Made by a program: the position numbers and the translations under genes. This document shows, in pieces, positions 14,334 through 23,200 of a stretch of DNA of 28,737 bases (the stretch's first letter is position 1; the number at the start of each line of letters is the position of its first letter). The notes beneath the pieces are model-generated. The model did not search any database. It had not been told where the DNA came from and saw only the letters and a list, made by a program, of their open reading frames with translations. This DNA is from an uncultured Clostridium sp. (GTDB taxonomy: Bacteria; Cyanobacteriota; Vampirovibrionia; Gastranaerophilales; Gastranaerophilaceae), in contig CAJMDF010000024.1 of NCBI GenBank assembly GCA_905212085.1, positions 1-28,737 on the forward strand, in the 5' to 3' direction.

Positions 14334-15458
14334 ATGAGAATAATAAAGAATTTAAAAAAAGGATTTATAATATTTTTGGTAATGCTTATAGGTAATATAG
14401 GCTTGATTGCTGATGCAAACCAGCTTAAGACTATTCAGCATAAACAAAGAGTTACTCATGAAAAAATAAGAAGATTAAAAGTTTTAGAACATCTGGAAAA
14501 AAATAAGCTTTATAAAAACCAACAAAAGTTGGAACAGGCTTCAAATTCTTTGCAGTATTCAAAAAATCAATATTCCAGTTTGGAAACTCAATTAGCACAA
14601 ATGCAAAAAGATCTAGCTGCGTCTGTTGCTGAATTTAATAAGGCAAATGTGGATATGAGGAAAAGAATTCGTCAAGTGTATAAAAATCAAAGAACCGGTA
14701 TGTTTCAATTGATTTTTTCAGCAAAAGACTTGAATTCATTATTAGATGTTGTTTATTTTGAAAAAATTGTTTTGAAAAAGGATTATGCAAGAATATTAGC
14801 AGTCAAGGCCAAATCTCAAAGAATTGCTATGATGAAAAAAGATATAGAAGCTAAAAAAATAGCATTAGCTCAGTCTATTCAAGAAATTAATTCTCAACAA
14901 CAAAATATAAAATATGCAATCGCTCAAAATCAGAGTATGATTAATAAATACAAAACAGATAGAAAAACATATGAAAGAGCTGAAAGAGAATTAGCCAGAC
15001 AGTCTGCAAGCATTCAAAGTATGATTGCAAGAAATCGCGGCGGTTCTACTGTAAGGATAACTTCTGCTGGTTTTATGAGACCAATAAGCGGAAGAATAAC
15101 TTCGCCTTTTGGCTGGAGAACTCACCCTATATTTAATAGTAGAACTTTTCATTCAGGTGTAGATATTGCAGGTCCAAACAGAGGTAGTATTAGAGCATCT
15201 AATTCCGGAAAGGTAATATATTCTGGTTGGTATGGCGGATATGGAAAAGTTGTCATATTAGACCATGGAGTGGTGAATGGGAAACCTACTACTACATTGT
15301 ATGCACATATGTCTTCTATAAGAGTTGGACAAGGACAGTTTGTTCATAAAGGTGAAGTGGTAGGATATGAAGGTACTACTGGTTATAGTACAGGACCTCA
15401 TGTTCACTTTGAAGTTCGAATTAATGGAAAACCTAATAATCCGTTGAATTATATTTAA
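14334..15458 (+). CDS. M23 (LytM) murein endopeptidase with coiled-coil, EnvC/NlpD-like
   Basis: 374 residues. Signal peptide or anchor at 1-28 (basic, then FIIFLVMLIGNIGLIADA). Residues about 30-240 are a Gln/Lys-rich coiled coil with the 'RKRIRQVYKNQRTGMFQLIFSAKDLNSLL' element typical of EnvC-type proteins. Residues 250-374 are the LytM domain ('GRITSPFGWRTHPIF'). Zinc site residues are intact: H273 and D277 (FHSGVD) and H358 (HVHFE), with H325 (YAHM) and H356 as catalytic partners, so it may cleave peptide cross-links itself, unlike degenerate activators. It probably acts in the periplasm at division. Together with the LptD-like gene it ties wall remodelling to outer-membrane assembly. Confidence 0.93.
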   Translation: MRIIKNLKKGFIIFLVMLIGNIGLIADANQLKTIQHKQRVTHEKIRRLKVLEHLEKNKLYKNQQKLEQASNSLQYSKNQYSSLETQLAQMQKDLAASVAEFNKANVDMRKRIRQVYKNQRTGMFQLIFSAKDLNSLLDVVYFEKIVLKKDYARILAVKAKSQRIAMMKKDIEAKKIALAQSIQEINSQQQNIKYAIAQNQSMINKYKTDRKTYERAERELARQSASIQSMIARNRGGSTVRITSAGFMRPISGRITSPFGWRTHPIFNSRTFHSGVDIAGPNRGSIRASNSGKVIYSGWYGGYGKVVILDHGVVNGKPTTTLYAHMSSIRVGQGQFVHKGEVVGYEGTTGYSTGPHVHFEVRINGKPNNPLNYI

Positions 15459-15474
15459 GTAAAAAGGTAATAAG

Positions 15475-17697
15475 TTGAAAAAGAGTTTTTTAATTACAGC
15501 ATTAATTTTATCATTGACTTCTCAAGCGGTATTATCTGCAGAGATGATAAAAGGCCCTGAGGATTTAGAGGATGTATTTAGTAACAGCTTTTATGAATCT
15601 CCTCTTTCTGCACCTATGCCTGAAGTTGAATTGAAAGAAGGAAGCACTATGCCTCCTTGTAAAGGAATGCCTCTTTTTAAAAAAGTTAGAATTAAAGTAA
15701 CAAATAAGATAAGAGAAAAAGATTATAAAAAAACTCTTGAATTAATTGAGCAAGAAAAACAAAAGCAAGCTGAAATGGAAGAAAAAGAGCTTGAAGAATT
15801 AAATAAAGAGTTAAATATAAATTATAAAAAGGATGAAACATCTGAAGCTCCTAAAAAAGTAGATTCAAAAAATAAAAAAGCAGATGAAACAGATGTGGAT
15901 GCCGAAAAAACTTTAGAGTTGGAAGGCGGAGTAAAAGAGCATGTAACATCCAATGATGTTATGTTAGATGCGGATAATATCGATTATGATGATAAAACTC
16001 TTGATATTATAGCAACGGGATCTCCGGTATTATATTTTCCGCCTCAAAATGTAACTATTAAAGCAGAAAAATTAGTATATAATAATGTTTCAAATATTTT
16101 AAAAGCATATGGAAAAGTTGAAGTTATAAGAGATGGACATAGCGTATTTGGAGATTATTTACAGATAAACTTGAATGAAGAAAATGCTTTTATGGATAAT
16201 ATTGAAACAAAAGCTTCGATGTTGACAGTAAGAGCAAGAAAATCCGAAATGGAAGATGATAAGATTATTTTACATAATGGTAAAATGTCTTCAGAGGAGT
16301 CATATATCCTTGATTTTCACACTAAAATGATTGGTGGTAATAATTTCAATAGAATGATTATTGATGATGAGGAAAAATCTTCAATAACTGACCAAGTTGG
16401 AGATACCGCTATTAATATAAAAGCAAAAGAAGTTATTTTTAATGCTAAAAGAGATCATGATGTTGTTACCTTGAAGAAGGCTCAAATTAATTACGGTGAT
16501 ACAAAGTTATTTACTATTCCTTCTATTACTGCCCATACAAATAAAAAACGAGAATTTTTCGATGCAAATTATCCTGAATTTGGTTCTCGTGGTAAATTAG
16601 GAATGTTTTTAGGACCTGGCTTTGTGTTTGATACTCCTTTACAGAGCGGTTCTACATTAAAAGTAATGCCAATATTAAATAATAAAAGCGGTATAGGATT
16701 TGGTGGTATGTTGAAGTATCGGAGTGCTACTAACTATACTGACCTTGCGTATGGCTCATCTGCTGATGTTTTTATATTAAAAGGTAAACAAATTTTTGAT
16801 GATAGATTGTATATGCAATATGGTGCAAATTCATATATGGATGAATGGTGGTTTGGACCTAGAATGCCTAAATATACTGCTGAATTAATTTATCATGATC
16901 GAGGAATGATACCTTCCACAATTGGAAAAGGGTTGAATTTAGATTTTAGACAACGTTTTGGTATTGGTTATATGCAGAACAACGATATTAACCGCCACGG
17001 TGAAAATATTCAATCTGCAGATGTGGGAACAATTAGAACTCGATATATGGCAGAGGCTGCACAAACATTATTTAAATATGAAGACAAGGAAAATTTACGA
17101 TCATTAAATTTAGCCCTTGTAATGCAAGGTAGTGCCGCTTTATACGGAACAGGTGATACTCAATTTGTTGGTAGAATTGGTCCAAGAGTTCATACTCAAT
17201 ATAAATATTGGATGCAGGATATTGGCTTTTTTGCAACGGCTTACCAAGATGGTACCCCTATGCAGATGTATGATATGTATAGATATGGTCATGCCAATGT
17301 ATATTTAAGAGAAGCATTAAGGCTAAACAAATATGTGACGGTTGCTTGGTCAGGAACGTTAACTTTAACCGGTGATTCTCCAAATGGTGAAATGTTTCAG
17401 GAAAATTCTTTTATTTTAGCTTTGGGTCCTGATGATTTTAAGGTTAATATAGGTTACGACTGGGTAAGAAGACAGACATATTTTGCTTTTGTTTTAGCTA
17501 TGGATACTAAGGGTTCTTCTTTAGAGTTTGATAGAATGGAAATCAAAAATCCGGATAGAATTGCAAAAAGTAATCAAGAAGATGTTGAATTGAAAGTGTA
17601 TGATGTTGAAAATAACTCTGCTGATAAAAAAGTTGAAAAGAAAATGATTTATGCAGAAGTTATTGACATCGAAGATCCTAATAAGGAACAGATATAG
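15475..17697 (+). CDS. LptD/OstA-like LPS-assembly outer-membrane protein
   Basis: 740 residues with TTG start (AAAGGTAATAAG before it), needed to include the signal peptide (KKSFLITALILSLTSQAVLSA, cut near 22). Residues about 75-155 are a Lys/Glu/Asp-rich low-complexity stretch. Residues about 160-275 are an OstA/LptA beta-jellyroll ('VMLDADNIDYDDKTLDIIATGSPVLYFP', 'AEKLVYNNVSNILKAYGKVEVIRDG', 'VFGDYLQINLNEENAFMDNI'). Residues about 340-685 show alternating amphipathic strands of a beta-barrel. A polar tail of about 50 residues follows the barrel. LptD inserts LPS in the outer leaflet with LptE. Sequence is far from the E. coli protein but fits cyanobacterial-type LptD. It is upstream of lpxI and lpxB in the same operon, which supports the role. 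Confidence 0.8.
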   Translation: MKKSFLITALILSLTSQAVLSAEMIKGPEDLEDVFSNSFYESPLSAPMPEVELKEGSTMPPCKGMPLFKKVRIKVTNKIREKDYKKTLELIEQEKQKQAEMEEKELEELNKELNINYKKDETSEAPKKVDSKNKKADETDVDAEKTLELEGGVKEHVTSNDVMLDADNIDYDDKTLDIIATGSPVLYFPPQNVTIKAEKLVYNNVSNILKAYGKVEVIRDGHSVFGDYLQINLNEENAFMDNIETKASMLTVRARKSEMEDDKIILHNGKMSSEESYILDFHTKMIGGNNFNRMIIDDEEKSSITDQVGDTAINIKAKEVIFNAKRDHDVVTLKKAQINYGDTKLFTIPSITAHTNKKREFFDANYPEFGSRGKLGMFLGPGFVFDTPLQSGSTLKVMPILNNKSGIGFGGMLKYRSATNYTDLAYGSSADVFILKGKQIFDDRLYMQYGANSYMDEWWFGPRMPKYTAELIYHDRGMIPSTIGKGLNLDFRQRFGIGYMQNNDINRHGENIQSADVGTIRTRYMAEAAQTLFKYEDKENLRSLNLALVMQGSAALYGTGDTQFVGRIGPRVHTQYKYWMQDIGFFATAYQDGTPMQMYDMYRYGHANVYLREALRLNKYVTVAWSGTLTLTGDSPNGEMFQENSFILALGPDDFKVNIGYDWVRRQTYFAFVLAMDTKGSSLEFDRMEIKNPDRIAKSNQEDVELKVYDVENNSADKKVEKKMIYAEVIDIEDPNKEQI

Positions 17698-18324
17698 ATG
17701 GATAGATTAAAAGAATTAAAATCAGAAATAATTGAGTATGGAAAATTAGCAGGAATTAAAAATTATACTCCCGGGTATTCAGGAAATTTTTCCGCAAGAT
17801 ATGATGACAAAATTTTAATTACATCTTCAGGTTCTTCAAATGGTTATTTATCAGAAGATGAATTAGTTTTGATTGATTTCAGTGGAAATTTAATAGAAGG
17901 AAATAAAAAGCCTTCATCTGAAAAGATGTTACATGTTGAATTTTATAAAAAAAGACCTGATGTAAATTATATAATCCATGTGCATTCGCCTTATTTGAGT
18001 TCGTTTGCCTGCTGTCATATTCCTTTAGATGAGCCTATAATGGCAGAGAATGTATTTTATTTTGGAGAAATTCCTTTAGCAGAATATGGACTTCCATCAT
18101 CTATGGATTTGGTTGAAAAAACGGCGAAATATTTTAAAGATTACGATGCTGTATTGATGGCTAATCATGGTTTTATTGTAGGTGATAAAACCATTAAAGA
18201 TGCATTTTTAAAGCTTGAACTGGCAGAATCTTATGCTCAGGTTGTTTTTAATACAAAGATGATGGGTGGAGCTGTTTTATTTACCCAAAAAGAAGTTGAT
18301 GAAATTAATTCTTTAAAAAATTAG
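17698..18324 (+). CDS. Class II aldolase/adducin family protein (FucA-like)
   Basis: 208 residues. Zinc-dependent class II aldolase fold: 'GYSGNFSARYDDKILITSSG' at the phosphate/substrate site, E75 (KPSSEKMLH), H94 and H96 (HVHSP) and H157 (ANHGF). These match FucA E73/H92/H94/H155 with constant offset, so the metal site and catalytic acid are complete. Members cleave fuculose-, rhamnulose- or ribulose-phosphate-type sugars or dehydrate methylthioribulose-phosphate; I cannot tell which. The ATG directly follows the LptD-like stop (no gap), with AAGGA about 9 nt upstream. Placement between LptD and LpxI suggests a sugar-precursor role for LPS, an inference only. Confidence 0.88.
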   Translation: MDRLKELKSEIIEYGKLAGIKNYTPGYSGNFSARYDDKILITSSGSSNGYLSEDELVLIDFSGNLIEGNKKPSSEKMLHVEFYKKRPDVNYIIHVHSPYLSSFACCHIPLDEPIMAENVFYFGEIPLAEYGLPSSMDLVEKTAKYFKDYDAVLMANHGFIVGDKTIKDAFLKLELAESYAQVVFNTKMMGGAVLFTQKEVDEINSLKN

Positions 18325-18327
18325 TTG

Positions 18328-18336
18328 TGATATAAT
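18328..18336 (+). promoter_or_regulatory. Extended -10 promoter before lpxI
   Basis: TG-A-TATAAT, a perfect extended -10, straddling the gap just after the aldolase stop. The -35 position is poor, as often seen with extended -10 promoters. A start near 18343 would leave a ~20-nt leader with GAGGAA at 18351-18356. It would allow lpxI-lpxB to be expressed separately from the upstream genes. Confidence 0.55.
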
Positions 18337-18363
18337 AAATTTAAGTAAAAGAGGAAACAAAAA

Positions 18364-19185
18364 GTGTCAATGTCAATAATGTTAGAAAATAAACAGGGAT
18401 TAATAGCTGGAGATGGAATTTTACCAGTAGAAATGGCTCGTCATGCAAAAGAAAACGGTTTTGAAGTAATTTGTATTTCTTTGGCAAATGATAATGTTAA
18501 ACAACTAAAAAAATATTGTTCAAAAGTATATTCTTGCCACCCAGGAGAAGTTAATAAAATTGAAAAAATTCTAAAAGATGAAGAAATTAAACAAGCAACT
18601 TTTTTAGGTAAGGTACATAAAAGGGTTCTTTTGCAATTGCATAAGTTTGACTCCCGTGCGATTGAAATATTAAAAGCAGCGCAGAGATTAAATGATGATA
18701 AAGTAATGCTTTTAATTGTTAATGAGTTTGAAAAGTTAGGTATAACTGTTTTAGACCAGACAATATTTATCAAGAATTTAATGATTCCATCAGGTGTTTT
18801 AGGAAAGTTAAAACCTACAGAAGAACAAATGGAAGATGTAAATTACGGTTTTTGGCTTGCAAAAGAAATGGGAAAAGTGGACGTAGGTCAATCTGTTGTG
18901 ATAAAAGATAAAATGATTATGGCAGTAGAAGCAATTGAAGGTACAGATATGTGTATTAAACGCGGATCAAAACTTGCAAAAAGCGGAGCTGCTGTTGTAA
19001 AAGTTGCAAAACCTTCTCAGGATAAAAGATTTGATATTCCAGCAATTGGTTTGAAAACGTTAAAAACAATGAAAAGATATAAAGCTAATTTAATTGCAGT
19101 TGAGGCTAATGAGACAATTATTGTAGATCAGGAAAAAGTAGTTAAATTTGCAGATGAAAATGATATTGTAATTATGGCTGTGTAG
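18364..19185 (+). CDS. lpxI: UDP-2,3-diacylglucosamine pyrophosphatase LpxI
   Basis: 273 residues with GTG start: GAGGAA lies 7 nt before GTG 18364, against 13 nt before the ATG at 18370. LpxI (DUF1009 family) hydrolyses UDP-2,3-diacylglucosamine to 2,3-diacylglucosamine-1-phosphate (lipid X), replacing LpxH in some lineages. Visible marks are 'GLIAGDGILPVEMARHAKENG' at the N-terminus, 'ATFLGKVHKRVLL', 'GVLGKLKPTEEQMEDVNYGFWLAKEMGKVDVGQSVVIKD', and the C-terminal 'AVEAIEGTDMCIKRG' and 'KPSQDKRFDIPAIGLKTL'. It is followed after 1 nt by lpxB, the next enzyme in the lipid A pathway, which confirms the assignment. Confidence 0.96.
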   Translation: MSMSIMLENKQGLIAGDGILPVEMARHAKENGFEVICISLANDNVKQLKKYCSKVYSCHPGEVNKIEKILKDEEIKQATFLGKVHKRVLLQLHKFDSRAIEILKAAQRLNDDKVMLLIVNEFEKLGITVLDQTIFIKNLMIPSGVLGKLKPTEEQMEDVNYGFWLAKEMGKVDVGQSVVIKDKMIMAVEAIEGTDMCIKRGSKLAKSGAAVVKVAKPSQDKRFDIPAIGLKTLKTMKRYKANLIAVEANETIIVDQEKVVKFADENDIVIMAV

Positions 19186-19186
19186 A

Positions 19187-20314
19187 ATGAAAAGACTTTT
19201 TATAATAACAGGAGAATATTCCGGAGATATTCATGCATCTCATGTCGTCCAGGCTCTTAAGGCAATAAATAAAGATGTTGAAATTGAAGGAGTTGGCGGT
19301 GAAAATTTACGAAAAGCCGGCGTAAAATTATTTTCTGATCAAAAAAAAATGGGGGCTGTAGGATTAAGCCCTAAAATTATAATCGATCATATAACTTTAG
19401 GTAAACGAGTTGTTGATTATTTAATTAATGATTACAAGCCTGATTTGGTTTTGTTGATTGATTATGGTGCTTTTAATTTGAGTGTTTCAAAATTTTTAAA
19501 GCGAGCAGGGATTAAGGTTTTTTATTATATTCCTCCTCAAGTTTGGGCAAGTAGAAAATGGCGTATAAATACAATAAAGAAAAATATTGATGAAGTTTTA
19601 TGTATTTTCCCTTTTGAAAAAGATTTGTATGAAAGTTATGGTATAAAAACTCATTATTGTGGGCATCCGTTAGTTTCTCAATTGCAGACTAAGGTTGATA
19701 GAGATGAATTTTTTGAGAAACATGGATTTGATAAAAATAAAAAGTTAGTATCAATTTTCCCTGGATCAAGAGAATTTGAGTTAAAATATTTGATGAAAGT
19801 TTTTATAAAGACTGCTCAGAATTTGCAAAAAAAACATCCGGATTTGCAATTTTGTTTATCGCATGCCCCAAATATTTCTGATAATGTTTATGATAAGTAT
19901 TTAAAAAATAGTCCATTTAAGGTTATAAAAGGTGAAAATCAGGCATTATTAAGTGCGTCAGATGCCTTAATATTAGCATCTGGAACTGTTGCATTAGAGG
20001 CTTGTTTATATCAAACTCCTATGATTATTGCATATAGAGGTCCATGGTTATTTTATTTGATATATTTGATTGTGAGATGTATTAAACGTGTGTCTTTGCC
20101 TAATATTATTGTGAATCAAGAGATTGTTCCTGAAATTATTCAGGGTGATGTTAATGTAAATAAAATATCTTACGAGATAGAAAAATTGCTATTTGATTTA
20201 AATTATAGAGAAAAGAATATTTTGGAATTAGGTAAAGTTCGAGCATTATTATCTGATAAAGTATCATCAGTTGAAGCTGCTAAGGTTATTTCTGAAAATC
20301 TATCAAAAAGTTAA
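19187..20314 (+). CDS. lpxB: Lipid-A-disaccharide synthase LpxB
   Basis: 375 residues. GT19 glycosyltransferase that joins lipid X and UDP-diacylglucosamine into the lipid A disaccharide at the inner face of the cytoplasmic membrane. Family marks are 'FIITGEYSGDIHASHVVQAL' (start), 'EGVGGENLRKAGVKLF', 'IDYGAFNLSVSKFLKRAG', 'YYIPPQVWASRKWR', 'YCGHPLV', 'IFPGSREFELKYLM' and 'ASGTVALEACLYQTPMIIAYR'. Full length. The ATG is 1 nt after the lpxI stop, so the two are co-translated. Confidence 0.97.
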   Translation: MKRLFIITGEYSGDIHASHVVQALKAINKDVEIEGVGGENLRKAGVKLFSDQKKMGAVGLSPKIIIDHITLGKRVVDYLINDYKPDLVLLIDYGAFNLSVSKFLKRAGIKVFYYIPPQVWASRKWRINTIKKNIDEVLCIFPFEKDLYESYGIKTHYCGHPLVSQLQTKVDRDEFFEKHGFDKNKKLVSIFPGSREFELKYLMKVFIKTAQNLQKKHPDLQFCLSHAPNISDNVYDKYLKNSPFKVIKGENQALLSASDALILASGTVALEACLYQTPMIIAYRGPWLFYLIYLIVRCIKRVSLPNIIVNQEIVPEIIQGDVNVNKISYEIEKLLFDLNYREKNILELGKVRALLSDKVSSVEAAKVISENLSKS

Positions 20315-20374
20315 TAAATCTTTAGAAAAAGGCAATATCTTAAAGCTTTATGCGTTAATAAATATAGGTAGCGT

Positions 20375-22009
20375 ATGATAAATCAGGTATTGTCGACAAA
20401 TACTTCTCAAAGAAGTGCATTTAGTAATTTTAAGCAACCGCAAAACGGCTACTATATAAACGCGCCTTTTAATTATCAAGAAGAAAAAAAAGAGAGCAAT
20501 CATAAATTAGGAAAGACAATTGCTATATCTGCTTTAGTTGTAGGTTTTGGAACTTTAGCACTGTTAAGTGGGGGATTTAATAAGGGGACTGTTAAATTCT
20601 TAAATAAATGGAAACTTAAGTTAGAACAAAAAATGGCAAAAAGTAGTAAGTTTAAAAATTTCTATAGATTTGCTGTTGGGAAGATTGATTCATTTTTGTC
20701 AAAATCTGAAAGTATAAATAATTTTACAACTTTGAAGGATGTATTCTTTCAACGTTTAATGTGGGGAAAAGATGGCAATAGGTCTTTTACAAGAAAAATT
20801 CATGAAGGTATCACAAAATATTTTGATAGAATAAGCCGAAAGACAGTTAATTCTTCTTATTCAAATACATATGATAAATTTGCTGGGTTATCAGAATATT
20901 TTGCAGCTGTAAATGAAAAAGTTTTGAAAAATCATAGTAATGATCAAAAGTATCTTAATATAATAAATAAAATAAATGCAAGAGTCGCTACTGTAAATAA
21001 TAATTTGGAAAAAGGTTTTGGAATAAATGTAAGGAATGATAGATTAAAAGAGATAAAATCATCTTCAGATGGTTTATTTGAATTTTTCTGGGATGCTTCA
21101 TTAAAAGATGTCAGAAACTTTAAGTCTAAAAATATGTGGCAAACTTTTATTGCTGAAGATTATTTGTTGCCTGCAAAATTAAAATTAGGTAATAAAGTAA
21201 GTATGTTACGCCAAGCTATTACTCATGATATTCTAGACAATTATAAGGCATCTATTAAGGCATTTGATAATATCCAAAAATTTGTAAATCCTTCAGATTT
21301 TTCTACAAATGAAATATTGAATGGATTGCGCAACAATTTATCAAAATATAAAAATCTGTCAGGAAAAGATGAAGCTGCTCAAAGATTAGAATTGAATAAG
21401 GAAATAATTAAAAATTTAAAAGATTTAAGCTCAAACTTTTCAAAAGTGTCAAAAAAATATAACTATAGTGATGATGCAGTTAAATCAATATCGACATATG
21501 TTGCAGAGGTCGAAGAAATAATTTCCAAAAGCTCTAAGGGTGAGTTACAAGAAATTTTAACTTTATATAAGAATATTTTGCCTAGAACAGAATATTTAAA
21601 ATTAAAATCAAAAGTTCATTCTGCAATAAAATCATTAGATAAATCAATTGATATTGAAACAGTCCAATATTTTGATAAAGCAAGAGATTTGAAACTAGGT
21701 TCAGCACCTACTGATGTTTTATCAGTTTTGGGAACGGTAGGTACAGTTGGTTACTATTTAAATAGAGCAGAAACAACAGATGATAAATATTCTGTTTCTT
21801 TAAAATACGGGATTCCGGCAGTAGGAGCTATTGCGACTTCATTATATTGTACAGCAAGATTAGTTTCCGGTGGTAAGGCTATGCTATTTGGTCTTTTATC
21901 CGGCTGGGCAATGAATAAAGCAGGAGTCTTGGTAGATGATGCAAGGAAGAAATATTCTTTAGATGTGTCTTTGCATAACAGAGTAAAACCTCAATCAGAT
22001 AAAGTATAA
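20375..22009 (+). CDS. Large membrane-associated protein of unknown function
   Basis: 544 residues, no recognised domain. The first 40 residues are polar (Ser/Gln/Asn/Pro rich). A hydrophobic segment at about 48-67 (TIAISALVVGFGTLALLSGG) follows, then about 380 mostly helical, Lys/Asn/Ser-rich residues, and a C-terminal hydrophobic cluster (about 445-515: 'VLSVLGTVGTVGYYL', 'GIPAVGAIATSLYCTARLV', 'AMLFGLLSGWAMNKAGV'). No signal peptide. The layout resembles the unknown proteins at 25199-26200 and 26536-27747 (polar N-tag, hydrophobic hairpins, Lys-rich helices). An AGG lies 6 nt before the ATG. It stands 60 nt after lpxB; function unknown. Confidence 0.8.
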   Translation: MINQVLSTNTSQRSAFSNFKQPQNGYYINAPFNYQEEKKESNHKLGKTIAISALVVGFGTLALLSGGFNKGTVKFLNKWKLKLEQKMAKSSKFKNFYRFAVGKIDSFLSKSESINNFTTLKDVFFQRLMWGKDGNRSFTRKIHEGITKYFDRISRKTVNSSYSNTYDKFAGLSEYFAAVNEKVLKNHSNDQKYLNIINKINARVATVNNNLEKGFGINVRNDRLKEIKSSSDGLFEFFWDASLKDVRNFKSKNMWQTFIAEDYLLPAKLKLGNKVSMLRQAITHDILDNYKASIKAFDNIQKFVNPSDFSTNEILNGLRNNLSKYKNLSGKDEAAQRLELNKEIIKNLKDLSSNFSKVSKKYNYSDDAVKSISTYVAEVEEIISKSSKGELQEILTLYKNILPRTEYLKLKSKVHSAIKSLDKSIDIETVQYFDKARDLKLGSAPTDVLSVLGTVGTVGYYLNRAETTDDKYSVSLKYGIPAVGAIATSLYCTARLVSGGKAMLFGLLSGWAMNKAGVLVDDARKKYSLDVSLHNRVKPQSDKV

Positions 22010-22054
22010 CAATTATTTTCATTTTTGCTAATATTGTAGAAAAAGGATTTAAAA

Positions 22055-23080
22055 ATGAAAGATACTGATACAATAAGATATAAACTGGAACAAAGAGAAA
22101 TTGATAATTTAAGTGAATATGCTACCAAAAGTAGATTCTCAAAAGGCAGAAGGATTGCAGAAGAACCTTGTGCATTGCGAACAGATTTTCAAAGAGATAG
22201 AGATAGAATTCTTCACTCAAAAGCTTTCCGTCGCTTAAAGCATAAGACACAAGTTTTTTTATCCCCTTTTGATGATCATTTTAGAACCCGTTTAACTCAT
22301 ACATTGGAGGTTTCTCAAATTGGCCGTACTATTGCAAGAGCATTAGATTTTAATGAGGATTTAGTTGAGGCAATTGCACTTGGACATGATTTAGGACATA
22401 CTCCGTTTGGACATTGTGGCGAAGGGGTTTTAAATGAACTTGTCAAAGGAGGTTTTCATCATAATATTCAGAGTGTACGAGTTGTAGAGGTATTGGAAAA
22501 TCTTAATTTATGCCAGGAAACAATAGACGGTATTTTGACCCATACTTGGGGGTATACTCCAAAAACTCCTGAAGCTCAAATTGTACAATTGGCAGATAAA
22601 ATCGCTTATATTAATCATGATATTGAGGATTCTATAAGGGCAGGCATTATTGCAGAAAGTGATTTGCCTAAGGACTGTATTGATTATTTTTCGTCTGTTC
22701 AAAGTAAAAGATTAAATAAAATGATAAATGAAATTGTCTCAAATTCATTAGGAAAACCAACTGTAGCAATGAGTGAGGAAGGTTGGTTTTATACAACAAA
22801 ACTCCGTCAGTGGATGTTTGAAAATGTTTATGAGGATTCTTCTCCCGCTAAATTGGAAGAAAAGAAGGCAAGAAATGTGATAAAAGAATTATTTTTCTTA
22901 TACTGTGATATGCTAAGACCTGTATGTGAAGAAAGCAAAATAGAGAGGATTGTAACGGATTATATTTCAGGGATGACAGATCGTTATGCTGTTGAAAAAT
23001 TTAAAGAAAATTTTATTCCAAAAGGTTTGCAATGCGGTGCTAAAGAAGATTATTTGTTTAAGTTAGCAAAGATTTATTAA
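22055..23080 (+). CDS. dgt: dGTPase-like HD-domain triphosphohydrolase
   Basis: 341 residues. HD-superfamily nucleotide triphosphohydrolase that would cleave dGTP or other dNTPs to the nucleoside and triphosphate. Motifs: 'RTDFQRDRDRILHSKAFRRLKHKTQVF' (43-69), H82 in 'RLTHTLEVSQIGR', H111-D112 in 'LGHDLGHTPFGHCGE', and a later Asp in 'LADKIAYINHDIEDSIRAG'. Length and motifs fit the shorter dGTPase subfamily common in Firmicutes and Cyanobacteria rather than the 505-residue E. coli Dgt. AAAAGGA lies 8 nt before the ATG, and a candidate extended -10 (TGC-TAATAT) precedes it in the 45-nt gap. Confidence 0.93.
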   Translation: MKDTDTIRYKLEQREIDNLSEYATKSRFSKGRRIAEEPCALRTDFQRDRDRILHSKAFRRLKHKTQVFLSPFDDHFRTRLTHTLEVSQIGRTIARALDFNEDLVEAIALGHDLGHTPFGHCGEGVLNELVKGGFHHNIQSVRVVEVLENLNLCQETIDGILTHTWGYTPKTPEAQIVQLADKIAYINHDIEDSIRAGIIAESDLPKDCIDYFSSVQSKRLNKMINEIVSNSLGKPTVAMSEEGWFYTTKLRQWMFENVYEDSSPAKLEEKKARNVIKELFFLYCDMLRPVCEESKIERIVTDYISGMTDRYAVEKFKENFIPKGLQCGAKEDYLFKLAKIY

Positions 23081-23136
23081 TATAGTAATTTTGAGTATTA
23101 CAAGTAGATTTTTATATAAATTCTATTGAAAAAATG

Positions 23137-23151
23137 TTCATAGTATATGAA
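23137..23151. repeat. Short palindrome upstream of wecG promoter
   Basis: TTCATA-GTA-TATGAA, perfect 6-bp arms, 15 bp before the -35 of the wecG promoter in an otherwise plain AT-rich 120-bp gap. Could be an operator; AT-rich chance is possible. Confidence 0.3.
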
Positions 23152-23165
23152 TATTTTTATTCCTC

Positions 23166-23194
23166 TTTACCAAATTATTTTATTAGTTTATAAT
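23166..23194 (+). promoter_or_regulatory. Promoter of the wecG operon (leaderless)
   Basis: TTTACC (23166-23171), 17-bp spacer, perfect TATAAT (23189-23194), then 6 nt to the ATG at 23201. No Shine-Dalgarno lies before the ATG, so the transcript most likely begins at the start codon. Confidence 0.7.
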
Positions 23195-23200
23195 TAGTTT

